From: an uncultured Blautia sp.
Lineage (GTDB): Bacteria; Bacillota; Clostridia; Lachnospirales; Lachnospiraceae
Reading direction: 5' to 3'
Assembly: GCA_937893675.1 (NCBI GenBank)
Contig: CALBGI010000057.1
Coordinates: 1-64,000, forward strand
Length of the DNA: 64,000 nt
The translations under genes and the position numbers were made by a program. Each line of letters begins with the position of its first letter. Positions within the stretch are counted from its first letter, which is position 1. Below the pieces are notes generated by a model that was given only the letters and a program-made list of their open reading frames with translations, had not been told where the DNA came from and did no database searches. This document shows positions 1 to 7,810 of the stretch, one piece after another.

Positions 1-51
1 CGCGCGACCTTGCCAAGGTCGAGACCGCGGGTTCGAGCCCCGTCTATCGCT
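1..51 (+). tRNA. tRNA-Gly (GCC), 3' part
   Basis: The window opens inside a tRNA gene. A five-pair anticodon stem (5-9 with 17-21) closes a seven-base loop whose anticodon, bases 12-14, is GCC. A T arm (27-31 with 39-43, loop TTCGAGC) and the 3' acceptor strand CTATCGC (44-50) follow, with T51 as discriminator. The bases after it are CTT, so CCA is not encoded and must be added after transcription. The 5' half lies outside the window. Confidence 0.9.
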
Positions 52-56
52 CTTAC

Positions 57-84
57 GGCTCTGATTTTTCAGGGCCATTTTTTT
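57..84 (+). terminator. Terminator after tRNA-Gly
   Basis: An eight-pair stem (57-64 with 69-76, TTTT loop) is followed by a run of seven T. It lies six bases past the tRNA end and is a good intrinsic terminator for it. Confidence 0.8.
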
Positions 85-93
85 ATGTAACAG

Positions 94-121
94 GAAGCTG
101 TCGGCAGACAGCTTCTTATTT
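94..121. terminator. Second hairpin, probably bidirectional terminator
   Basis: A perfect nine-pair stem GAAGCTGTC/GACAGCTTC (94-102, 107-115) is followed by TTATTTTT on the plus strand. It sits directly downstream of the convergent DUF378 gene, so it may also end that minus-strand transcript, though the minus-strand T tract is weak. Confidence 0.55.
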
Positions 122-337
122 TTAGATTTCCTGGGTATTTCTGTCCACCAGCCCATAGAAGGTGAGAAGGTAAAGACCACATAAGCCTACCAGCCCGTAA
201 ATGATCCTGGAAAGCCAGCTCATACTTCCAAAAAGAAGAGAAACCAGATTCAGATTGAAAAATCCGATCAGCCCCCAGTTGATCGCGCCGATGACAGCGA
301 TCGTCAGGGCAAAATACTGCAAAAATTTATTTCCCAT
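122..337 (-). CDS. DUF378 family small membrane protein
   Basis: This encodes a 71-residue protein with two hydrophobic segments (about residues 5-27 and 42-63) and the sequence AINWGLIGFFNLNLV. That sequence matches the DUF378/YuzA family of small integral membrane proteins, whose function is unknown. An in-frame ATG lies four codons upstream (349). I prefer the second ATG at 337 because the AAGGATGGTGA ribosome binding site then sits at normal distance, whereas it overlaps the first ATG. The gene appears monocistronic, converging on the tRNA terminators. Family assignment is by recalled motif; the role in the cell cannot be told from sequence. Confidence 0.75.
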   Translation of the reverse strand: MGNKFLQYFALTIAVIGAINWGLIGFFNLNLVSLLFGSMSWLSRIIYGLVGLCGLYLLTFYGLVDRNTQEI

Positions 338-400
338 AAAAGTCACCATCCTTTCATAGGGATAGTATTTCTGGAAAATCTGAAAATATACGGGAACTTT

Positions 401-438
401 TTTCAGGCAGAAACCTCATAAGAAATTTCTGCCTGAAA
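401..438. repeat. 13-bp inverted repeat between two minus-strand genes
   Basis: TTTCAGGCAGAAA at 401-413 pairs perfectly with 426-438 around a 12-base loop. It lies just past the stop of the DUF5067-like gene and may act as its terminator, but the 3' tail on the minus strand is A-rich rather than T-rich, so this is only a possibility. Confidence 0.45.
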
Positions 439-457
439 GAAAGGGATATCTTATTTG

Positions 458-1534
458 TTATTGTAAAGTTAAAACCTGAGAGGTAGTATCGCCGTCAAAA
501 TTAAATGTATCCGTTGCCTGCAGTGTCACATCTGTGGTGCTGCCAAGCGAAAACACCTGGCATACGTTTACGGTCTGTCCCGGCTGGACTTCCTGCATAA
601 AACGGTCAACTGCCTCGTCATGTGCCTCCGGGATCGCAGCGTCGCAGAGCACACCGTCCTGGTAGGCCTGGATACTTACATCCACCATGGCGCTGGAAGG
701 CGTACTGCTGTTGTTGGTATAATCATAGTAGAGCATGAGACAGGGACTTCCATTGATATCCTTGGCTGTCCGGTGCTGTGTGTAGCGGATCGAGAATTTT
801 TCGTTGTTCATATCAATGGACGTTCCGGCAGCCTCGGGAGCTGCAGCGTCTGCACCGGCAGCCATCTGCTCCAGGGAAGCGTTTATCTCGTCCTCCACGC
901 CGGAAAAGTTTGCGGACATGAATTTTACGGTTTCCGCATCGAGAGCCGCGATCTTCCAGCCGGAGTCTGTTTTAACTACAGGATAGGTGATAGTCGTCTC
1001 CGTCATTTCACCGTCAACAGTTTTGGCGGTCTCTGTGAGAATGGATGCAAGCTTCTGCTGGGTTTCCTCTTCAGAAAGACTTTCCCCGGAAAAAGCGCTG
1101 GAAACAATCTGACGGAGAAATTCGCTGATGGTCTCCATGAAGATATTCGTACCGTCCACATACTGGATTTTGGCGGTAACCTCCGCGGTTCCCTCCTGGA
1201 AATGGTATGCGTTTTTGGTGATCTCGTAGGTCATCCGGCTGTTCATGCTTTTGAAAAATTCTGTGTACATGTCTGAACGGAGCTCCACGGTGTCAAGGGC
1301 AGACACATCCTGGCTCTGGAGCAGCGTTTCCATGGCGGCGATATCCATTTTCTGAATGGCCTTCAGATAGGAATCCACTGTTTTCTGGGGCTGCTGACGC
1401 TGCAGGTAATAGTAGGCGCCGCCTCCGGCAACTGCCAGGAGAAGAAGCAGCAGGAAAATGACAAGACCGGTGCGGCCTTTTTTCTTCTTCTGCTGCGCTG
1501 GTTCGTTCTGAAATTCGTTGATGGGTGTTTCCAT
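458..1534 (-). CDS. Membrane-anchored DUF5067-like protein
   Basis: This is a 358-residue protein with a short cytoplasmic basic stretch (QQKKKKGR), one transmembrane helix (about 24-44) and a large extracytoplasmic part. Residues about 50-205 resemble DUF4878-type lumazine-binding-like modules seen in Firmicute surface proteins. The C-terminal 115 residues (around NEKFSIRYTQHR to the end) resemble DUF5067, which is often found on lipoproteins and membrane-anchored proteins. No catalytic motif is visible. The start has a good GGAGG ribosome binding site. It is divergent from the RND efflux gene, and the two promoters overlap at their -35 boxes. Function is unknown; an envelope role is likely. 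Confidence 0.7.
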   Translation of the reverse strand: METPINEFQNEPAQQKKKKGRTGLVIFLLLLLLAVAGGGAYYYLQRQQPQKTVDSYLKAIQKMDIAAMETLLQSQDVSALDTVELRSDMYTEFFKSMNSRMTYEITKNAYHFQEGTAEVTAKIQYVDGTNIFMETISEFLRQIVSSAFSGESLSEEETQQKLASILTETAKTVDGEMTETTITYPVVKTDSGWKIAALDAETVKFMSANFSGVEDEINASLEQMAAGADAAAPEAAGTSIDMNNEKFSIRYTQHRTAKDINGSPCLMLYYDYTNNSSTPSSAMVDVSIQAYQDGVLCDAAIPEAHDEAVDRFMQEVQPGQTVNVCQVFSLGSTTDVTLQATDTFNFDGDTTSQVLTLQ

Positions 1535-1586
1535 AATACCTCCTTATTTATATGATGCAGTGTGCGAAAACGCACTTTTCATGTTT

Positions 1587-1614
1587 GTTATAGTATAGCA
1601 AACATAATTGACAA
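1587..1614 (-). promoter_or_regulatory. Promoter of the DUF5067-like gene
   Basis: On the minus strand, TTGTCA (1609-1614) is followed after 16 bases by TATAAC (1587-1592). Its -35 box overlaps the -35 of the divergent RND promoter, so the two polymerases cannot bind at once. Confidence 0.6.
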
Positions 1615-1636
1615 TGGCAATGTGAAGCAATATAAT
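1608..1636 (+). promoter_or_regulatory. Consensus promoter of the RND-TetR-hydrolase operon
   Basis: TTGACA (1608-1613), 17 bases, TATAAT (1631-1636): a perfect sigma-A promoter. Transcription should start near 1643, just before the TetR-type palindrome. Confidence 0.85.
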
Positions 1637-1648
1637 AATTTTAAGTGA

Positions 1649-1664
1649 CCGACCAGCCGGTCGG
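1649..1664. promoter_or_regulatory. TetR-type operator
   Basis: CCGACC and GGTCGG form a perfect six-base inverted repeat with a four-base centre. This is typical of GACCG-type operators of TetR/AcrR repressors. It lies about +6 to +21 of the RND promoter, where a bound repressor would block initiation. The operon carries its own TetR gene, so autorepression is the simple reading. Confidence 0.75.
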
Positions 1665-1694
1665 AAATGGCGCAGACAAAAGGGAGGACAACAT

Positions 1695-4600
1695 ATGTTA
1701 TCGCGTTATAGTGTGAAAAAGCCGTATACGGTAGTTGTGTCGATTGTGCTGGTGCTGATCCTGGGTGTGGTTTCCTTCGGGAAGATGACAACAGACCTTT
1801 TGCCCAGCATGAATCTTCCTTATGCAATTGTGATCACAACTTATCCGGGGGCAAGCCCGGAGACCGTGGAGACTGTGGTTACCAGGCCGGTGGAACAGTC
1901 CATGGCCACCGTTACGGATATTGAGAATGTAAGTTCACAGTCCAGTGAAAACATGTCGATGGTGACGCTGGAGTTTCAGGAATCCACGGATATGGATTCT
2001 GCTTCTATCGAAATCCGGGAAAAACTGGATCAGATCAGCGGTTATTGGGATGAATCTGTAGGGAAGCCCATGATCATGAAGCTGAATCCGGATATGATGC
2101 CTGTCATGATCGCTGCTGTTGAGGTGGATGATTTGAAGGCAGCAGAGGTGACAGATTATGTCAGCAGTCAGATCCAGCCGGAGCTTGAGAGCATTTCCGG
2201 AGTAGCCAGTGTATCTGCTACGGGAAATATCACAGAAAGCGTTGAGGTCCTCATCCGCCAGGATAAGGTGGAGGCGGCCAACGCAAAGGTTATGGAGGCT
2301 CTGGACAAGCAGTTTTATGATAAGGAGAAGGAACTTTCGGACGCCCGGCAGGAGATGACGGATGGTCAGATTCAGCTGGAAGAGGGAAAAGCGCAGCTGA
2401 GTGACGGCCAGGCGCAGCTGGATGCCGGCAAAGAAGCGCTTGTGTCCGGCCTTGCCCAGGGGCAGCAGCAAATGGCCCAGGCGCAGCAGCAGCTGTCCGC
2501 AGGGGCAGAGATGATAGACAGCCAGCTTGCCCTTCTCGATGAAAAGCAGGAGGAGCTTAACAGCGGGCGGACGCTTCTGACACAGGCGAGAAGCCAGGCA
2601 GAGCAGGGGCTTGCCCAGATCGCAGAGATGCAGGCGCAGCTTGTGCAGATCTCTCAGGCGCTGGAAGGTCTGGAAAGCACAGAGGAGGAGCTGAATGGCC
2701 AGCTTGCGGAGGCGGAAAACGGCCTTGCATCCGTGGAGCAGCAGGAGGCGGAATTAAGCTCTGCGAATCCGGCAGAAGCGGAGGCGTTTACTTCTTCTGC
2801 AGACGAGTTTACCTCGGATGGGGCAGAAGGCTTTACAGATGGAAGCAGTGAGCTGTCCCAGCTGTGGGACAGCCTGCAGGCGCAGCGGGCTGAGTTTGAG
2901 AGCGCGGTTGAGGCTATTCTTGGCGGACTTACGGATGTGGAGGCGAACCGGGGCGATCTGGAGGAACAGCTCCAGAATTTGGTGGCTTCTGTGGGAGCTG
3001 CCACGCTTGCGGAGGCACAGGAATTTTTGGAGACGCAGGCCGGCAGCCTGCAGACGACGATTGCGGATTTAGATACACAGCTTACCGCGCTGGATGCGGG
3101 CCAGGCACAGCTGGACGCCGGAAGGCAGCAGCTTCTGGATGCAAAAAACCAGCTTGCTTCCGGGCAGACGCAGCTGGATGCCGGAAAAATCGAAATGAAT
3201 ACCCAGCAGCTTCTGGCTTCGATCGATCTGAGTGTAGCCCAGTCTCAGCTGGATGCAGGTAGCAGCCAGATGGCCCAGACAGAGGCACAGCTTTCTCAGG
3301 CGCAGGCGCAGCTGGAAGAAGGAGAAAAACAGCTGGCGGATGCCAAAGAGCAGACGAAAGAAAACACCAACCTCACCAAGCTTATCACAAAGGATCTGAT
3401 AAAAGGTATTCTGGCGGGAGAGAACTTTTCCATGCCGGCAGGTTATCTTCAGGAGGGAGAAGACGAATTCTTGGTCCGTGTGGGAGATAAGATTACAGAT
3501 ACCGGAAGCCTGGAGGAGCTGGTCATATTGGATCTGGGAATGGAGGGGCTTGAGCCCATTCGGCTTAAGGATGTGGCGGATATTTCCACCAGAGATGACA
3601 GCAGCACGGTTTACGCCCGCTTGAATGGCAATCCGGGTGTCATGCTTACCGTGGAAAAACAGACGGGATATTCCACCGGTGACGTGACAGACCGACTTTT
3701 GGAACGCATGGAGCAGATCGAGGAAGAGCAGAAGAATGTTCATTTTTCCGTATTGATGGATCAGGGTGTGTATATCGACCTTGTGGTGGACTCCGTTATG
3801 GACAATATGATTTCCGGAGCCATTCTGGCGGTTCTGATCCTGCTTATTTTTATGAAGGATATCAAGCCTACGCTTGTCATTGCCTGCTCCATCCCCATCA
3901 GCGTGGTGGCGGCGGTTGTCCTGATGTATTTCAGCGGTGTTACCCTGAATGTGATCTCGCTGTCCGGACTTGCGCTGGGGATTGGGATGCTGGTGGATAA
4001 CTCTATTGTGGTGATCGAGAATATAGACAGGCTTCGCCATGAGGGCGTTCCGGTGCGCAAGGCTGCGGTGGAAGGCGCACGCCAGGTAGCTGGAGCGATT
4101 GCGGCGTCTACCCTGACAACGGTCTGTGTATTTGCGCCTATCGTGTTTACGGAAGGGATCACACGCCAGCTGTTTGTAGATATGGGTCTCACCATTGCCT
4201 ATTCCCTGCTGGCGAGCCTTGTAGTCGCGCTGACCCTGGTGCCCATGATGTCAGCAGGCATGTTAAGGAACAGCAAGCCAAAGACATTCCGCCTGCTGGA
4301 CAAGATCCGAAACGGCTACGGCAAAATCCTGGGGGCAGCGTTAAGGGTGAAACCTCTGGTTCTTCTTCTGGCGCTGGCGCTTCTTGGAGGAAGTGCCTGT
4401 CTTGCAGTGCAGAAAGGAACTGCATTTATGCCGGAAATGGAGAGCACACAGGCGTCCATGACCATTATTCCGCCGGAAGGCGCTGCATTTGAGGAAATGA
4501 CAGCACAGGCAGACGCGGCTCTGGCTGCGATTGAAGATATAGAGGATATCGAAAGCATCGGTGCCATGGCCGGCGGCAGCAGTGTTTCTTCCTTGACCGG

Positions 4601-5891
4601 AGGGGGAAGCGCGGATTCTGTCAGCGTGTATCTGCTCCTGAAAGAAGACAAAAAGCTGTCCGGCGCGCAGCTGGAAAAGGAAATACTCCAACGGACCAAA
4701 AACCTTCCCTGCGAGGTGAAGGTCACTACGCAGTCCATGGATATGAGCGCGCTGGGAGGCAGCGGTGTCCAGATACGGATCAAGGGGAAAGAGCTGGATG
4801 TGCTTTCGGCCATTGCCAGGGATATTGCGAAGCTTGTGGGAGAGACAGACGGGATTGCGGACGTCTCTGACGGACAGGAAAAATCTGACAGCGAATTCCG
4901 TGTTGTCATCAATAAGGCAAAGGCCATGGAGCATCAGCTGACGGTGGCGCAGGTATACCAGGAGGTGCAGAAGCGTCTGGCGGAAGCGTCCTCGGCGACC
5001 ACCCTTTCCACCGCGATCAAAGATTATGATGTGTTTGTGCGGGATGAGAAAGAGGAGCAGCTTACCAGAGAGGATTTGAAGAATCTTACGCTGGAGGTGA
5101 CCGGTGCGGACGGAACGAAGCAGACCGTACGCCTGGGAGACATTGCGGATTTTGAGGAGGCAGAAGGTCCGCAGACCATTTTGAGAGATGCCCAGTCCCG
5201 GTATATGACAGTTTCGGCGGAGCTTGCGGACGGCTATAATATCGGCCTTGTCAGCAGCGAAATCCAGAAAAAGCTGGCAGACTATGCGCTGCCGGAGGGG
5301 TATGCACTGGAAATGGTGGGTGAGGATGAGACGATCAATGACGCCATGGAGCAGCTTATGCTCATGCTGGTGCTTGCGCTGGCGTTCATGTATCTGATCA
5401 TGGTTGCGCAGTTCCAGTCCCTGCTGTCGCCATTTATCATCATGTTCACGGTTCCGTTGGCCTTTACCGGAGGGTTTATGGGACTTCTGGCTGCGGATAT
5501 GGAGATCAGCGTCATTGCCATGATTGGTTTTGTCATGCTTTCGGGAATTATTGTCAACAATGGGATCGTGCTGGTGGATTACACTAACCAGCTGCGAAAA
5601 GAGGGCATGGAGAAGCGGGAAGCGCTGATTCAGGCAGGCAAGGACCGTCTCCGCCCCATTATCATGACAGCGCTCACCACAATTCTTGGCCTTTCCACCA
5701 TGGCGGCAGGCATGGGAATGGGCGGCGGTATGGTGCAGCCCATGGCAGTCGTCACGATTGGCGGTCTGATTTACGGAACGCTTTTGACCTTATTTGTGGT
5801 TCCCTGCATCTATGAGCTTCTGAACCGCAGGGAATATAAAAATGATGAGATGAGACTGGAGGAGGAAGAAAATGGAAATCCAGACCAATGA
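1695..5891 (+). CDS. RND family efflux transporter with coiled-coil insert
   Basis: This 1,398-residue protein belongs to the AcrB/SwrC-like RND family of proton-driven exporters. It has an N-terminal membrane helix (about 12-30), a first porter domain, and a membrane block near 698-860 holding GLALGIGMLVDNSIVVIENI. It then has a second helix near 895, a second porter domain and a C-terminal membrane block. The acidic pair of the proton relay appears as Asp-Asn rather than Asp-Asp. About 350 residues (204-560) are a Gln/Leu/Ala-rich coiled coil with repeated QLDAG units, inserted in the first periplasmic-type loop. That accounts for the excess over the roughly 1,050 residues usual for this family. 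No membrane-fusion or outer-membrane partner is nearby, as expected for a Gram-positive. AGGGAGG precedes the ATG. Confidence 0.9.
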   Translation: MLSRYSVKKPYTVVVSIVLVLILGVVSFGKMTTDLLPSMNLPYAIVITTYPGASPETVETVVTRPVEQSMATVTDIENVSSQSSENMSMVTLEFQESTDMDSASIEIREKLDQISGYWDESVGKPMIMKLNPDMMPVMIAAVEVDDLKAAEVTDYVSSQIQPELESISGVASVSATGNITESVEVLIRQDKVEAANAKVMEALDKQFYDKEKELSDARQEMTDGQIQLEEGKAQLSDGQAQLDAGKEALVSGLAQGQQQMAQAQQQLSAGAEMIDSQLALLDEKQEELNSGRTLLTQARSQAEQGLAQIAEMQAQLVQISQALEGLESTEEELNGQLAEAENGLASVEQQEAELSSANPAEAEAFTSSADEFTSDGAEGFTDGSSELSQLWDSLQAQRAEFESAVEAILGGLTDVEANRGDLEEQLQNLVASVGAATLAEAQEFLETQAGSLQTTIADLDTQLTALDAGQAQLDAGRQQLLDAKNQLASGQTQLDAGKIEMNTQQLLASIDLSVAQSQLDAGSSQMAQTEAQLSQAQAQLEEGEKQLADAKEQTKENTNLTKLITKDLIKGILAGENFSMPAGYLQEGEDEFLVRVGDKITDTGSLEELVILDLGMEGLEPIRLKDVADISTRDDSSTVYARLNGNPGVMLTVEKQTGYSTGDVTDRLLERMEQIEEEQKNVHFSVLMDQGVYIDLVVDSVMDNMISGAILAVLILLIFMKDIKPTLVIACSIPISVVAAVVLMYFSGVTLNVISLSGLALGIGMLVDNSIVVIENIDRLRHEGVPVRKAAVEGARQVAGAIAASTLTTVCVFAPIVFTEGITRQLFVDMGLTIAYSLLASLVVALTLVPMMSAGMLRNSKPKTFRLLDKIRNGYGKILGAALRVKPLVLLLALALLGGSACLAVQKGTAFMPEMESTQASMTIIPPEGAAFEEMTAQADAALAAIEDIEDIESIGAMAGGSSVSSLTGGGSADSVSVYLLLKEDKKLSGAQLEKEILQRTKNLPCEVKVTTQSMDMSALGGSGVQIRIKGKELDVLSAIARDIAKLVGETDGIADVSDGQEKSDSEFRVVINKAKAMEHQLTVAQVYQEVQKRLAEASSATTLSTAIKDYDVFVRDEKEEQLTREDLKNLTLEVTGADGTKQTVRLGDIADFEEAEGPQTILRDAQSRYMTVSAELADGYNIGLVSSEIQKKLADYALPEGYALEMVGEDETINDAMEQLMLMLVLALAFMYLIMVAQFQSLLSPFIIMFTVPLAFTGGFMGLLAADMEISVIAMIGFVMLSGIIVNNGIVLVDYTNQLRKEGMEKREALIQAGKDRLRPIIMTALTTILGLSTMAAGMGMGGGMVQPMAVVTIGGLIYGTLLTLFVVPCIYELLNRREYKNDEMRLEEEENGNPDQ

Positions 5892-6528
5892 GAAGGTTCT
5901 GGCAATGTACCGGGCGATCGGGGAATATATCGGGGAAGGCGTGGATATCAGCTGCCTCAAGGTCTCGGACATCACCGCTCGGGCGGGAATCGGCAAAGGC
6001 ACAGCCTACGAATATTTCCGCAGCAAAGATGAGCTTGTGGAGTGTGCTCTGAACTATCATTTTATGATGCGGTATCAGGCGCTGGATGAAGCAACGGAGA
6101 ATCAGAAGACGCTCCGGGAAGCGGCAGGGAAGTGTTTTGAATGGATAGAGAAAAATTTCGGGAGCAGGGAAATTTTGTGGCAGTGCGCAAGAGCCTTTCA
6201 GAGCAGGGAGATCCTACGGGAACCGGCAGAAGACAAAAACAGGATGGAGGAGAGCATGAACCGGGTGGCAGAGCTTTTCTCCGGGATTCTTCAGAAGCTG
6301 GTAAGAGCAGGAAAAAAAGAAGGGGCGATCCCGGAGGATTTTCCGGATCTCATGGCGCAGCTTGCTCTGTTTTCGCCTTTGTTTGGATATTATACCTATC
6401 TGGGGTTCAGAGAAAAACGGGATGCAGAGGAAGAGCGCAGGGTACGGGAATTTATGTATCAGTGCATGCTTAGGAGCTTTGAGATGCCTGAGACGGCAGG
6501 AGAGGAGAACTATGGGCAGAATTTATGA
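5872..6528 (+). CDS. TetR/AcrR family transcriptional repressor
   Basis: This 218-residue regulator has an N-terminal helix-turn-helix (about residues 25-52, with SDITARAGIGKGTAYEYFRS) typical of TetR, followed by an all-helical ligand-binding domain. It starts 20 bases inside the end of the RND gene with GGAGGAAG as ribosome binding site, so the two are translationally coupled. The palindrome at 1649-1664 is its probable target. It would be an autoregulated sensor of the substrate that the transporter exports; the ligand cannot be predicted. Confidence 0.85.
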   Translation: MEIQTNEKVLAMYRAIGEYIGEGVDISCLKVSDITARAGIGKGTAYEYFRSKDELVECALNYHFMMRYQALDEATENQKTLREAAGKCFEWIEKNFGSREILWQCARAFQSREILREPAEDKNRMEESMNRVAELFSGILQKLVRAGKKEGAIPEDFPDLMAQLALFSPLFGYYTYLGFREKRDAEEERRVREFMYQCMLRSFEMPETAGEENYGQNL

Positions 6529-7441
6529 AGAATACTTTACTTCTGAGGCAGACGGTCTGAGGATTTCGGCCATGGCAGTGCTGCCGGAGACAGAGCCTTA
6601 TCGGGGCGTGGTGCAGCTGGTCCATGGCATGTGCGAATACAAGGAACGCTACCTGCATTTTATGAAATATCTGGCACGTCTCGGGTATGTGGCAGTGATC
6701 CACGACCACAGGGGGCACGGGAAAAGCGTAAAAGAAGAAGCAGATTTGGGCTATATGTACGGCGGAGGTGCGCAGGCGCTTCTTGCGGATATCGGTACAG
6801 TGAACCGAAGGCTTCATGAAAGATTTCCGCAGCTTCCGCTGATCCTTTTTGGACACAGCATGGGCTCGCTGGCCGTGCGTGCGTTTGCGGCACAGCATGA
6901 TGACTGTATGGACATGCTCATTGTCTGCGGCTCTCCAAGCCGCAATCCGGCAAGGCCGTTGGGAGAGCTTCTTGCCCATGGGGAAAGGAAGCTTTTCGGA
7001 GCGCGGCATCGAAGCCGTCTTTTGGAGGCGCTGTCTTTTGGAAGCTATGCCATGCGCTTTCGAAAAGACAAGGAATGCACCGCGTGGATCTGTTCAGATG
7101 CGAAGGTGGCGGAGGCTTACCGGAGATCCCGGCTGTGCAGCTTTACCTTTACGGATGACGCCTATCTGACGCTGTTTGAATTGATGAAGCGGACCTACGA
7201 TGTGAAAAACTGGAGATGCACCAATCCACGGCTGCCGGTTCTTTTTGTAGGTGGTGCAGAAGACCCCTGTATCGGAAATGTGCGCAAATTTGCCGCAAGC
7301 GTAAGAGCCATGCGAAGCGCTGGCTATGTGGATGTCAAAGGAAAGCTTTATCCGGGAATGCGCCATGAGATCCTCAATGAGAAGGAAAAGGCCCAGGTGT
7401 ACCGTGACATTGTGGCGTACATACACAAGAAAAGCTTTTAG
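6512..7441 (+). CDS. Alpha/beta hydrolase (S33 / monoacylglycerol lipase-like)
   Basis: This is a 309-residue protein of the Hydrolase_4 (serine aminopeptidase S33, monoglyceride lipase-like) group. LVHGM supplies the oxyanion loop. The nucleophile is Ser116 in GHSMGS, the acid is probably Asp251 (AEDP) and the base His285 (MRHE). HDHRGHGKS is a family signature. The ATG at 6512 is chosen because AGGAGAGGAGAAC sits just upstream; the frame stays open further 5' but there it overlaps tetR. It overlaps the tetR end by 17 bases, making it the third gene of the efflux operon. The substrate is probably an ester or acylglycerol. Confidence 0.82.
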   Translation: MGRIYEEYFTSEADGLRISAMAVLPETEPYRGVVQLVHGMCEYKERYLHFMKYLARLGYVAVIHDHRGHGKSVKEEADLGYMYGGGAQALLADIGTVNRRLHERFPQLPLILFGHSMGSLAVRAFAAQHDDCMDMLIVCGSPSRNPARPLGELLAHGERKLFGARHRSRLLEALSFGSYAMRFRKDKECTAWICSDAKVAEAYRRSRLCSFTFTDDAYLTLFELMKRTYDVKNWRCTNPRLPVLFVGGAEDPCIGNVRKFAASVRAMRSAGYVDVKGKLYPGMRHEILNEKEKAQVYRDIVAYIHKKSF

Positions 7442-7520
7442 AGAAGGGAAACCGTTTGTTTCTTTCTGAATAGTTCCCTCCTTTCCGGTCTATATTAGTA
7501 GTAGGAAAGGAGCGGTCGCT

Positions 7521-7712
7521 ATGAACAGAAACGCCTGGATCCTGCTGCTGGTTCTGATCTGTGTAGCATTTCTTGTGAGCTGCGGAAAAAAGGATCCGAC
7601 CAATACAGAAAAAGCAGAGCTTGTAAGGACGGAAGCCCCGGGAGAGTATCCCGGGGCATATTCTTTTGTCATATTTATTGACCGAAATACCGGGCATTGT
7701 TATAATAAATAG
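7521..7712 (+). CDS. Possible small lipoprotein interrupted by a terminator
   Basis: This 63-codon frame starts with a GGAAAGGAG ribosome binding site. It encodes a signal-peptide-like segment ending in a lipobox (LVSC, Cys about residue 21) followed by GKKDPT, a good match to a lipoprotein N-terminus. The 3' half is doubtful because a strong intrinsic terminator (7635-7667) lies inside the reading frame and the malQ promoter overlaps its end. Either a very short lipoprotein is made from a transcript that ends before the stop codon, or this is the remnant of a longer gene. Confidence 0.4.
   Translation: MNRNAWILLLVLICVAFLVSCGKKDPTNTEKAELVRTEAPGEYPGAYSFVIFIDRNTGHCYNK
7635..7667 (+). terminator. 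Strong intrinsic terminator
   Basis: GCCCCGGGA (7635-7643) pairs perfectly with TCCCGGGGC (7649-7657) around GAGTA and is followed by ATATTCTTTT. It closes transcription from the efflux operon side before the malQ promoter. Confidence 0.8.
7678..7706 (+). promoter_or_regulatory. malQ promoter
   Basis: TTGACC (7678-7683), 17 bases, TATAAT (7701-7706). The start point would be about 7713, leaving a leader of roughly 100 bases with a hairpin and a tandem repeat. Confidence 0.75.
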
Positions 7713-7729
7713 GATTGCGGGAGTGCAAT

Positions 7730-7747
7730 GCACGGAGCAGTCCGTGC
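7730..7747 (+). other. Leader hairpin shared with ispG
   Basis: GCACGGA-GCAG-TCCGTGC is a perfect seven-pair hairpin early in the malQ leader. A near copy with base changes that largely keep pairing is found in the ispG leader at 16971-16988. Confidence 0.5.
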
Positions 7748-7756
7748 AATCTCGAC

Positions 7757-7797
7757 CAAGTACAAAACACCAAGTACAAAACATCAAGCATAAAACG
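7757..7797 (+). repeat. 14-bp tandem repeat, about three units
   Basis: Two nearly identical units CAAGTACAAAACA(C/T) at 7757-7770 and 7771-7784 are followed by a degenerate third (CAAGCATAAAACG). They lie in the malQ leader just before the ribosome binding site. Confidence 0.7.
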
Positions 7798-7810
7798 GGG
7801 GATAAGAAAC

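Noticed and set aside
620..1276. 218-codon open frame on the plus strand opposite the DUF5067-like gene
   Set aside because: It lacks a ribosome binding site, gives a Cys/His-rich low-sense protein, and is the antisense shadow of a protein with a clear membrane anchor and family features.
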